DNA from: Jimgerdemannia flammicorona
Taxonomy: Eukaryota > Mucoromycota > Endogonomycetes > Endogonales > Endogonaceae
Assembly: GCA_003990745.1 (NCBI GenBank)
Contig: RBNI01005988.1
Span: 1-11,868 of the forward strand
DNA: 11,868 nt
Reading direction: 5' to 3'
Below are positions 1 to 7,394 of this stretch, piece after piece. The stretch's first letter is position 1, and each line of letters starts with the position of its first letter. The position numbers were made by a program, and so were the translations under genes. Under the pieces are notes generated by a model, which was not told where the DNA came from, made no database searches, and worked only from the letters and a program-made list of their open reading frames with translations.

Positions 1-557
1 GGCACTTGGCAAATATAAATCATGCTTGAGGAGGCCAAAGATGCTATGCAATTGATCACTCTCGATGGTTGTGAATGGCTGGTCTGTGCACACAATCCAG
101 CGAATGAGCCGATTTCGAAATTCTGCCGAAGAGTATGGCTAAATATTTTTGATTAAACGGCGTTGTTGGTACAGAAATGGTTGGGCAATCGGATAAACGT
201 ACCCACCACAGCTTGGATGTCGATTTTATTTGTCTCCGTGTTTTGTTTGATTTTGTCAGAGTGCTTGTCTTTTATGTGTCGATTCATGTTCGAGGTCGTA
301 CCACCAAGCATTTTGAACTTCTGGCTGGTGCAGTTTGTGGGGGTGGATGAAACAATATCATGTGTGTGTGTCAAACGAGTCAATAGGTGCGTCTTAATTT
401 TTTACCTGCAATAATTACAAACAACATCATCTCCTATCTTAGCACAATGTTGCCAGATTTCGGAGTGAGGATTGCGTGGAAGATGTGGAGCTATCAGGGA
501 TGTTTGACTTGAAGCATCATCGGTACTGTGAACTGTTGAAGACTGATCTGTCGACAT
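1..557 (-). CDS. hAT-family transposase, N-terminal part (BED zinc finger), cut by window edge
   Basis: The gene runs right to left and leaves the window at position 1. I read three exons: 557-406, 324-203 and 122-1. The introns are 405-325 (81 nt, GTAAAA...CACCAG) and 202-123 (80 nt, GTACGT...CGGCAG); the phases match at both joins. The 132 visible residues contain SEIWQHCAKIGDDVVCNYC followed by a GGTTSN segment and RHIKDKH, which is a BED zinc finger (C-x2-C...H-x4-H) and is itself split by intron 1. Exon 3 gives RLIRWIVCTDQPFTTIES, the segment that follows the BED finger in hAT transposases. The start at 557 is the first ATG in the frame of exon 1. hAT transposases cut and paste DNA using an RNase H-like core, which would lie left of this window. 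No stop or frameshift is seen in the spliced part, so the copy may be intact. The family call is firm; exact splice sites are inference. Confidence 0.85.
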
Positions 558-620
558 GTGTGTTTGCGTGTTTGCGTGTGCATGTGTGTGTATTGTGTGT
601 GTTGTGTTGTGGACACATCT
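556..620. repeat. TG-rich low-complexity tract
   Basis: Imperfect TGTGTGTT/GCGTG repeats lie directly upstream of the transposase start codon (on its 5' side, since the gene is on the minus strand). Simple-sequence DNA; the short reading frames across it are not credible genes. Confidence 0.7.
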
Positions 621-636
621 GGCATATGAGTCATGT

Positions 637-957
637 GGAGGATTTGGATTGGAGGATTCGGTTGAAGGATTCAGATTCAGATTTGGATTGGAGGATTCGA
701 ATTGGAGGATTCGAATTGGAGGATTCGAATTGGAGGATTCGAATTGGAGGATTTGGATTGAGTGATTCGGATTGAGTGATTCGGATTGAGTGATTCGGAT
801 TGAGTGATTCGGATTGGGGTGGTTCGGATGGGTGATTCGGATGGGGCGATTCGGATGGGGCGATTCGGATTAATCCGAGTTGATTCGGATGGCTTCGGAT
901 TTGAGATTCGGATTAATCCGTCATGTGACGAATCGAATCCGGATTTGATTCGAATTG
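637..957. repeat. 14-bp minisatellite with GATTCGAATT / GATTCGGATT units
   Basis: Four perfect tandem copies of GGATTCGAATTGGA occupy 693-748. Four copies of GTGATTCGGATTGA occupy 762-817, the last with one mismatch. More degenerate units (GATTCGGATGGGGC and others) and short palindromes such as GGATTAATCC continue to about 957. The units are CpG-rich and partly self-complementary. The position between the transposase start and the inferred terminus fits subterminal transposase-binding repeats, which are common in hAT elements. Open reading frames cross it on both strands only because the 14-bp unit cycles through all frames without stops. Confidence 0.8.
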
Positions 958-971
958 ACTCGTTCGGAGCA

Positions 972-1541
972 CTATGCTCTAGCCACCTGTTTAGCAATGA
1001 GTCTCAGTATCATTTTCACTGTCACTATTAGGCCCCAGAAATACAGAGTAACTACAAATGCTGAGATCAATTTTTTGAGTAATGGAGCCACTACCAGACC
1101 TATTACACCATCTGCCAAATCCCCTGATCTTCCAAGCCCTTGCCACTCAGCCACACTATCAGTAGTTACATCTGGATTTTTTTTCCAGATTGGTAGTCCT
1201 GTTACCATCAGCTGTTACACTCACCCCAGTTACTATACCCCCAGCTCCACTGTCCCCACCACCAAGGACTACTCCCCTCTGTACTGCTATCTTCTCCCCC
1301 TCCTTGCCTCTCCTCAGCCATCTCTCCAGCCCAGATACCTGCGGTCTCTCCTTCACTGTCTCTGTGAAGCTCACTCTTCCAAACCCCTGTCCTCTACCAC
1401 TGCTCCCTCCTCTACTACATCCTCCTGCCAGCAACCCCCTCATATCTCCCCCAGCCTAGGGCCTTGCTCTACCTGCTACCAGTCAAACACACTTGGGCCA
1501 CTCTGCCCAATATACACCTCAGATTGCCTGTCAGTTGCCAT
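972..1541 (-). pseudogene. decayed CpG-depleted ORF of an older repeat, unknown product
   Basis: Reading right to left from an ATG at 1541, the translation starts MATDRQSEVYIGQSGPSVFD and soon meets a TAG, then a TGA. From 1443 a frame stays open (GGCSRGGSSGRGQGFGRVSF, an RG-rich stretch) down to an A8 run at about 1178-1186. There a one-base shift is needed to enter the next open frame. That frame ends in a hydrophobic, membrane-like segment (LISAFVVTLYFWGLIVTVKM). Its TAG stop at 974-972 falls exactly on the inferred hAT end, so the stop may come from the insertion. CpG is nearly absent and the stops are of the CGA-to-TGA and CAG-to-TAG kind, as expected of methylated or RIP-mutated repeat DNA. 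No family was recognised. Confidence 0.35.
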
Positions 1542-1571
1542 GTTGCTAGTCACTTTCTCTAATAAATGATG

Positions 1572-3195
1572 TTATAAGTACTTTCCAAAGATTGTATAAT
1601 CTGAATGGTACTAGAGAGAGATGGCCACCAAAGATATGTCTCACAATATTCTCCAGCCTTTCTTCATCTTGATCAGATATTGTAAATAAAGTCAGCAGAT
1701 CTCACTGTAGAGCTGTGGACTTTGGAGAAAAAGAGAAATAGCATGAAATGAACTTGGTTGTACTGTGGGAATATAGTAGCAAAAAGGCAACCTATATCTA
1801 TTATTAGCTACTCTAAAAAAGCTACTACATATATAGCTATGAGATCTATAAATTCTAAGATCTAAAGAATTACTATGAGTTATTACTAGAATTCTCTCTC
1901 ATCCTTATCATCATTACTATTGCCATTACCATTGCTATTACTACTTTGGCTCTCAATAAGTAGCTTATATACTACTTATATAAGAAAGAATTTAATATTA
2001 TCAGTAGAAAGTATATTTCTATCTTGAATATTCCCTCTTTTAACAATTATTAGATAAAAAAATAAGTAGACTAATATATAATTAAGAGCTGCTATTTATT
2101 TATTTGTAATATAGTAAGAGAAATAAAAAAAAGTATCAGAGCATTAGAGAGAATAAAGAAAGAGAGAATAAAGAGAGAATGATATTATCAAAAATAAAGA
2201 AAGAGTAATATTATCAAAGATTTTGAATAATTGAGATCAATCCAGATCAATCTGGATCAGATCATAGGACCAATCTGAGTTGATTTGAACCCATTATATA
2301 ATAAATCTGAATTAAATCTCATCTAGATAAATTGTATTTATTTGGAGCACTAGTACTACTATATATTAAGTTACTATATAACTAAGATATTTCAATACTA
2401 TTAAGTATAAAGTTCTAGTTTTTATAAGAAAAAATAGCTAAATCTAAAAAATTCTAATAGATCTGAATAGTTTAAGAGTTTAAGTATTTTTAAAAGATTT
2501 TAAAAAAAAAAAAATTTGAGTTTTATTTAAATAAATAAAGAAAATATTTATATAAAATCTAAAAGAAAAATCTAAAAGATTCTTGGAAATAAAAAGAAAT
2601 ACTAAGAGAATATTAAGAAGAAATCTTAAAAAAAAGATAACTAAAAAAGGTCTATAATGTTTTAAGGATTTCTATAACTAAGATAAGATATTTAATACTA
2701 AGAAAGATAAAAATATTTTAATAAAGTCTTAATATTTAAAAAGTATTGAAATATTATAAAATATTCAATAAAAGATAAGAAAAAACTAGAGAAAAGATAC
2801 AAAAATAAGCTATACCTAATAAAATTATTACAATTAGTATAATTACTATTATAAACTAAAATTAGTTCAAAATTACTATAATTTCATTAATATTATTAAT
2901 TCTTTTAATATGTAACCTTTTTTAGTAATATAAATCTAATGACATATTACTTAGTAATATCATTATTGTGATATTTGAATGTAATTTTATTACAGTTATC
3001 AATTTTTAAATAATAACTTAAGAACTATTAACTTTAGCTTTAAAATATAAAGTTCTGATATTAAATCTTTCTTTTAAGAAATATAAAAACAGTATAAACC
3101 CAAAACCCAATTAAAGTATATTCAATATATATAAAATATAGTTTTTTATAATCTTATAAAATAAATGATAGTTTATTATATTATATGCTTAGAGA
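1572..3195. other. extremely AT-rich, CpG-free block (probable RIP or methylation-decayed repeat DNA)
   Basis: About 1.6 kb of A/T-dominated sequence full of TAATA, CTATA and AAGAAAT words, with virtually no CpG and few CpA/TpG but many TpA. No reading frame of useful length survives on either strand. The right boundary is abrupt: at about 3190-3200 normal composition with CpG returns. The pattern resembles AT-rich islands made by repeat-induced point mutation or by deamination of methylated cytosines in fungal repeats. A centromeric or otherwise naturally AT-rich segment is the main alternative. Confidence 0.6.
2226..2352. repeat. second, mutated copy of the hAT-type subterminal and terminal sequence
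   Basis: Inside the AT-rich block this stretch parallels 863-974. It has AATCTGAGTTGATTTGA where the left copy has AATCCGAGTTGATTCGG, then AATCTGAATTAAATCT where the left copy has ATTCGGATTAATCC, and both end in GGAGCACTA (966-974 and 2344-2352). The clear differences are mostly C-to-T or G-to-A at CpG. I read it as the end of an older relative in the same orientation. The alignment was made by eye. Confidence 0.4.
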
Positions 3196-3236
3196 GAGGC
3201 GGAAGACTCAAAGATTTTAACGCAAATTTTTACATG

Positions 3237-3246
3237 ATGACGTCAT
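3237..3246. promoter_or_regulatory. ATGACGTCAT palindrome (CRE/ATF-type site)
   Basis: A perfect 10-bp palindrome contains TGACGTCA, the consensus for bZIP factors of the CREB/ATF class. It lies just inside the GC-normal DNA after the AT-rich block and overlaps the ATG of the weak reading frame at 3245. Binding is inference. Confidence 0.3.
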
Positions 3247-3445
3247 GGAGGCAGTCACAAGGGAATGGTCACGTGATGTGGTTTATAGATGTATTCCCAT
3301 AAACGACGTTGAGGTGATGTTTCGATTCCGTAGCGCACGAAAAGGTGAGGGTAAATGTCATGGCAGAGAGACTCACGGGCAGCTAAGGAGTCAAGGGTCA
3401 ATTGTTGTCGTGAGCAAAGCCCTTAAATTTGATTTTGGAGGTTAA
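3245..3445 (+). CDS. doubtful small ORF, 66 aa
   Basis: An open frame beginning MEAVTREWSRDVVYRCIP and ending at a TAA. No family, signal peptide or membrane segment is recognised. The frame is short, its ATG overlaps a palindromic site, and it lies in the gap between the AT-rich block and the 3' side of the methyltransferase gene. It may be chance. The rest of 3446-3713 holds nothing I can support beyond the probable 3' untranslated region of the methyltransferase. Confidence 0.15.
   Translation: MEAVTREWSRDVVYRCIPINDVEVMFRFRSARKGEGKCHGRETHGQLRSQGSIVVVSKALKFDFGG
3269..3276. promoter_or_regulatory. TCACGTGA E-box palindrome
   Basis: A perfect 8-bp palindrome with a CACGTG core, the binding word of fungal bHLH factors such as Pho4 and Cbf1. 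It is 22 bp from the TGACGTCA palindrome. Functional use is unknown. Confidence 0.25.
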
Positions 3446-3713
3446 TTCAGAGCTCTCATAAGTAGTAATATTTATTTAAAACCGGTCGGGCCAGGACGAA
3501 GCTTGTACATATTTGGGAGTGAAAACGCTAAAGAACGTGCAATACGAATCGCATAAACATAAAATATCATACGCGTCGTCCTTGCCCAGAAAACCAGCAT
3601 ACACACATACATGTCAAAGCAACGCGGCACCAAAGGAACCGGCATTGGCCATATAATCATAGTTCTTCATTGCTTCTAAGGGTGATGGTTCAGAGCGCCA
3701 ACCGCTACAAGTC

Positions 3714-5556
3714 CTAAGACGATTTCGAGGCGTCGTCTTTCCTTCCGTAGTAGAACTCGAGGTCAAAATGCGGTTTGTACTCGCCCAACTCTAATTTCAC
3801 GTTATCCAAGTGTTCAGTGTATTCTTTGCCGGCAATCCCCAGGGCTGCGAGCATCTGCGGTTTGAGGCCCTGCAGCGCCGAAAGGACATTCTAACGAGTG
3901 ATCGCACGATGTCATTAGTGATGATTATCTAGGGTTCATTCTCGGCCGTACAGAAACGAACGATTCACTCACCTCCTTCGACATTTTCGTGTATTGAGTG
4001 TTGGTCGGGTCCCACCCGAGCGGCCACTGTGCGGAGAGATGCGTGACGGATCCGATGCCGGCCGATACGAACATTGGCTCTAGGCGCGCAATGACAGTTG
4101 TATCGATATCTCGCATCCTCAAGACCGTTGCGACTAAATTTAAATTAAATGGTAGTGTTTGAGATAAGTGCCCTAGGATAAAAAGGCGTTGTGTAGCCAA
4201 AAGCAATCAGATGCAATGGTAGCATACGTACGCCACTCGTTTGTTAGCGTCGTAAAGGATGGTCCGCCATCACGGACAGTCAGGGTTGAATCAACTACCA
4301 GAATAGCGAGCCGCACAGTGCATTAGTACGCGAACCCTTATATCGTCCAAACATCGCAAACGACGGTCATCAATCATCCACGCATACTCACAGATCTCGA
4401 CCATGCCATTCACCTTCGCCACCCTCGCCAGTTCCTTGATGATGTCCGGCCAAATTTTCTTGGGGTAGCACAGCGTTTGTGCCCTCATGAACACAAAGTC
4501 GAATGTGTTCTCCTCGAAAGGTAGTCCCTTCCGCGTGTCGGCCTGAATGAAGCTGCAGTTGGACGGGACGAGAGAGGTTGTCGCGAAGACTTCGGTGATA
4601 TCCGTGCCAATGAAGCTGGACTCCTGAAATTCGGTCGCCATTTCCTATTGTAATGATCAGGAGAAAACGTATATTAAAGTCCCACCCATGCATCTGGCGT
4701 TGATAACGAAAAAAAAAAAAAAAAAAAAAAAAAACAAAAAAAAAAAAAAAATTATCGATGCATCACGGCGATAAATCGCCGTCATCCTCCCGCCGTTGAT
4801 TCTTGTTTCTGGATCACGTTGGGAGGATGCGCGGTATTGGCGAAGTACATATTCCAACCGGGTTGCCATCCCAGTTGTAGATGCATATTGCAGACCTACC
4901 ACACACCATACACCAGTTCCACAACTAGTGAGAATATAAGGTATCAGTATTAGCTTCGTCAAGGATTGTCAGAGTCAGATGGGTTCGGCAAGACAAAAGT
5001 TTTGTGCGGTGCTTACCCAACGTCGAGGACCTTGATACCTTTCTTAAGTTCTTCTGTCATCGGGGAATTGAAACTTCTGTTGAAGATATGAAATATGAAC
5101 AGTCTGTCTCTATCATTGATGGAGTTCAAACCCTTGATGATCAAAAGGTTCGACTTACCTCTGAAATAAATATCTGGAAGGCGGCATGAGGGGAGAAGAA
5201 GGTCAACAGTAAGTTTGAATCTTTAGTCCAAACTCGGTGATGCCAAACTGCATCTAAGGCGAGCCTACCTCCACTAATGTAAATAATAAATGATTGTTAG
5301 TAGGCCGAAAGTTTGTTTGCCCTGCAATTATTTATCATTTACAAACACATACCTGGTAATGTTGTGAGTTCAGGCGAATATACTCGATGTCGTCGTTCGG
5401 CAGGACATACGAAGCATTACCCTTACTACTATACCCCCTTCCATCCATCCAAATAAATCCTGGTGGCGCGCCGGCCGGTGGCGGCGGCGGAAAGCTATCC
5501 TCATCATCCGACTTGGTAGGCTTTCTCACGTTGAATTTCGTGTTGAGCTGGCCCAT
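3714..5556 (-). CDS. class I SAM-dependent methyltransferase, 9 exons, 320 aa
   Basis: Transfers methyl groups from S-adenosylmethionine to an unknown substrate. Exons, in order: 5556-5353, 5273-5269, 5173-5159, 5076-5017, 4924-4900, 4644-4392, 4294-4232, 4133-3973, 3890-3714; all introns are GT-AG and all phases agree. Residues 1-68 hold a Pro-rich, low-complexity start and then NASYVLPNDDIEYIRLNSQHY, a block that precedes the catalytic fold in fungal methyltransferases of this type. Motif I is KVLDVGCGTGVWC (90-102), assembled across three exons; the acidic SAM-ribose residue is in IGTDI (D118); FIQAD (135-139) and FDFVFMRA (151-158) give later core motifs. TVRDGGPSF and a helical C-terminus follow. 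Branch points TACTAAC (intron 1), TACTAAT (intron 6) and CACTAAT (intron 8) are visible. The start MGQLNT has A at -3 and G at +4 and fits an N-myristoylation motif. An in-frame upstream ATG at 5739 would add 61 residues. Family sure; substrate unknown. Confidence 0.88.
4645..4899 (-). other. enlarged intron 5 of the methyltransferase with an inserted poly-A tract
   Basis: This 255-nt intron (GTAGGT...ACAATAG) is about three times the size of its seven neighbours (79-98 nt). It contains the 43-nt A tract at 4709-4751 and, beside it, the inverted repeat CGGCGAT-AA-ATCGCCG at about 4766-4781. ATGCATC and GATAA words also recur in inverted order on the two sides of the A tract. This suggests an insertion into an ordinary short intron. 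Splicing across it joins VWCV to EMATEF, as the methyltransferase fold requires. Confidence 0.7.
4709..4751. repeat. poly-A tract, 43 nt with one C
   Basis: 26 A, one C, then 16 A on the plus strand (poly-T in the sense of the methyltransferase transcript). It lies within intron 5. It could be the tail of a retroposed fragment in plus orientation or simple slippage; no SINE body or clear target duplication was identified, although GTTGAT occurs on both sides (4699-4704 and about 4795-4800). Confidence 0.85.
5159..5273 (-). other. two successive microexons (5 nt and 15 nt) of the methyltransferase
   Basis: Exon 2 is TGGAG (5273-5269). It follows a textbook TACTAAC branch point and TTACATTAG acceptor and is followed by the donor GTAGGC. 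Exon 3 is ATATTTATTTCAGAG (5173-5159), between TTCCAG and GTAAGT. Only with both exons does the frame join HYQ to WRYLFQR to SFNSPMTEELKKG. Skipping either, or reading through, gives a wrong frame or a stop. The separating intron is 95 nt (5268-5174). Confidence 0.65.
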
Positions 5557-5576
5557 AGTCTCGCGCTTTCGTTCTT

Positions 5577-5690
5577 GGGAAGTGGGGTGGGAAGGTGGGG
5601 TGGGAAGGTGGGGTGGGAAGGTGGGGTGGGAAGGTGGGTGGGAAGGTGGGGTGGGAAGGTGGGGTGGGAAGGTGGGTGGGAAGGTGGGGT
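5577..5690. repeat. G-rich minisatellite, nine 12/13-bp units (GGGAAGGTGGGGT)
   Basis: Nine tandem units of lengths 12,13,13,13,12,13,13,12,13 fill 114 bp, starting 20 bp upstream of the methyltransferase start codon at 5556. The plus strand, the template for that gene, has many G3-G4 runs and could form G-quadruplexes; the transcript would carry the C-rich complement. Because 114 is divisible by 3 and no stop arises, the array keeps an upstream ATG (5739) in frame with the gene and would encode a Pro/His/Thr-rich extension. Confidence 0.9.
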
Positions 5691-5739
5691 GAGGAGGGGG
5701 AAGGGTGAATGAGGAGGAGAAACCGAATGGGAGGATCAA

Positions 5740-7020
5740 TATCAGAACATTTAGTAGGCAGTAATTATCAAGTTTATGCCTCCAATGGTACCACTGCTAC
5801 CTAAATGCGGTTAGATTCTTATACAGTAAGGTTTATTTGTTCCAGAAACCCGGAGGTCCGTGCACGGTTCTGAGAGTATTATTTGTACCTCTTCTCTTTC
5901 TCGAATTCAAGAGCGCTCCTGGATGACACATAACGTCTTGGCAGCGGACTTATCATGCATCACGGTGAGTTAACTAAAGCTGCAAAAAATCAAAAGTTCA
6001 TGAAGTGAAAATTGCTGTTGGAATCTCTGGATACTGCAGGCAGCCCTTATATTGATCTTGTCCACGTGTCAACCCGAGGTTCGGGGTGAGCACTAACCGC
6101 CCAAGAGTAGGGAGCGGACAGAATACCAACGACCGGGGAGGCTTCAGAAATGATCCCTCTATGGCGCCCCCCGCCTTGTAGCCCAGTCGCCTGAACGATG
6201 GTGTCCTCATCGACGGGGATCATGGTCGAGGGAAGGCGTCTGCGCCGGCCCCTACAGAACTAAGATTCCGATCTCAGGTAGAATAACGCAGTGAATTTTT
6301 CCAAGTGCATAGAGCTAGATCTCAGGAAGCCGAGCTCGTTCATAAAACGCCGAAACGGAAGGCCGAATTGCCGGAGTAGATTTTTAGTATTGATACCATC
6401 GCGCTGAAAGACGCTGTGCAACAGTGCGCGAAGTATGGGATATGAAAGACGCTTGACACGGATCGACAGTACCACGGAACTAACCTAGTATAGGTGGTCG
6501 CAATCGAGAATGGCAACGGCACGTAAGCGTGCACGTTTGCAACAGACATCTTTCCACTCGGAATGTCTACTTACACCCTTCCGCATCTCTTAAACAGTCA
6601 CCTCTATTCGCCAGATGCTATCCAGTGCCACCATCGAGAATGTGTCAAAGGAAATCGCCTCTAAATGAAAATCGTCTATTTTCCGAAGAAATTCTATGTA
6701 ACTGATCGACGTCCATTGAGTCACCCTTTCGTGAAGGTGCTATTCTCGTTTGACTGGCAGAAATGTAGATACCACCTTCGCCAAACCCAGTAAGACAGCC
6801 GTAGTGGTTCGGCCAATTGCATGTCGTGCCGTGCCAGCCTGACTGCTTCCCAATGCTTAGGTAACCAAAACTACAAACATATATTATTAAAACGATGGGC
6901 ATTCACGAGGAGTATACTACGCGGCGCTCAAGAGTAACCACGACTGGCTCAGGTCGTCGTTGGACAAGATAAATTAGGGTGTGTGGTGATGTTTAGTTCA
7001 TGCGTTGGAGACACATTTGA
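5740..7020. other. no supportable gene; possible degraded coding fragments
   Basis: About 1.3 kb of ordinary composition with CpG. Short open segments appear on both strands but none could be spliced into a gene. On the minus strand, about 6870-6720 reads WEAVRLARHDMQLAEPLRLS..., then needs a one-base shift to reach QWTSISYIEFLRKIDDFHLE (about 6728-6600). On the plus strand, 6909-6965 reads GVYYAALKSNHDWLRSSLDK before a TAG. 6260-6475 (minus) is a 71-residue frame without recognisable motifs. A CACGTG core lies at about 6063. The region may contain pseudogene remains or the promoter of the methyltransferase; I cannot tell which. Confidence 0.4.
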
Positions 7021-7239
7021 ACAACTCTATCTTGCCATGGGACGCAATACACATGGCCATTGACAAACCATATCAACGCCAAGTCCGTGCTCCATGCTTT
7101 CTAGGACACGAAGGCGACGTCGGAAAAGAACATCAAGAAGCTCATGCAGGATAGCTTGAGTTACGTAGATGTGAGTTACGACATCGTCGCCACAGATCGG
7201 CGGTTGAGACGAGCGTGTAAGAGGGAGCTCGATCATTGA
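7021..7239 (+). pseudogene. possible remnant of an unknown gene with one in-frame TAG
   Basis: In this frame the plus strand reads QYTWPLTNHINAKSVLHAF, a TAG at 7102-7104, then DTKATSEKNIKKLMQDSLSY continuing to ELDH and a TGA at 7237-7239. The part after the TAG has G/C-biased third positions like the genes nearby and reads like a charged helical protein. TTTCTAG at the stop could instead be a splice acceptor, but I found no matching upstream exon in phase. The minus-strand frame over the same bases (7236-7027, 69 aa) starts with ATG and cannot be excluded. Family not recognised. Confidence 0.25.
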
Positions 7240-7330
7240 ATCTCAAAGAGAATCGTCAAATTTCTCACACAGTGTTTTCTTCTTCATTCGGGTTGTTAAT
7301 AGGACCTGACAAGACATCACGACAACGAAG

Positions 7331-7384
7331 GTAAGGACACCAATTTCCCCCGCGTTTCACATCACTCAACACAAAATCGCTCAG
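7331..7384 (+). other. probable 5'-UTR intron, 54 nt
   Basis: GTAAGG donor at 7331, a CACTCAAC branch-like word and a CGCTCAG acceptor ending at 7384, only 10 nt before the ATG at 7395. A T/C-rich stretch (about 7270-7290) precedes it, as in fungal promoters. It supports 7395 as the true start codon of the next gene. Confidence 0.5.
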
Positions 7385-7394
7385 CCCCTCGACT

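Larger units (their letters stand above)
1..974 (-). mobile_element. hAT DNA transposon, 5'-end portion with inferred terminus at 974
   Basis: The transposase start, a TG-rich leader, a 14-bp subterminal minisatellite and a sharp composition change at about 970-975 together suggest that one end of the transposon lies at 974. Read on the minus strand from 974 the sequence begins TAGTGCTCCGAACGAG. TAGTG fits the YARNG consensus described for hAT terminal inverted repeats. The same word (GGAGCACTA on the plus strand) ends a second, decayed copy at 2352. DNA left of 974 contains many CpG; DNA to the right has almost none. The opposite terminus is outside the window, so neither the inverted repeat nor the 8-bp target duplication can be confirmed. 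The exact boundary is inference. Confidence 0.55.

Noticed and set aside
637..957. CRISPR-like array
   Set aside because: Contiguous 14-bp tandem units with no unique spacers, in a eukaryotic context.
476..1031. Reading frames on both strands across the minisatellite (Ile/Arg/Gly/Asp repeats)
   Set aside because: The 14-bp unit has no stop in several frames, so repetitive ORFs arise automatically; the period is not a multiple of three.
955..1569. 204-codon plus-strand ORF (Ser/Pro/Thr-rich)
   Set aside because: Its composition follows from the CT-rich complement of the decayed minus-strand frame; it starts inside the inferred transposon end and shows no motif.
4657..4962. 101-codon ORF ending in a poly-Phe run
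   Set aside because: It is exon 5 of the methyltransferase read through into the poly-T of its intron.
5998..6549. Minus-strand ORFs of 69-71 codons as exons of one gene
   Set aside because: Tried to join them through GT-AG sites with the frames at 6600-6900; phases did not agree and no motif emerged.
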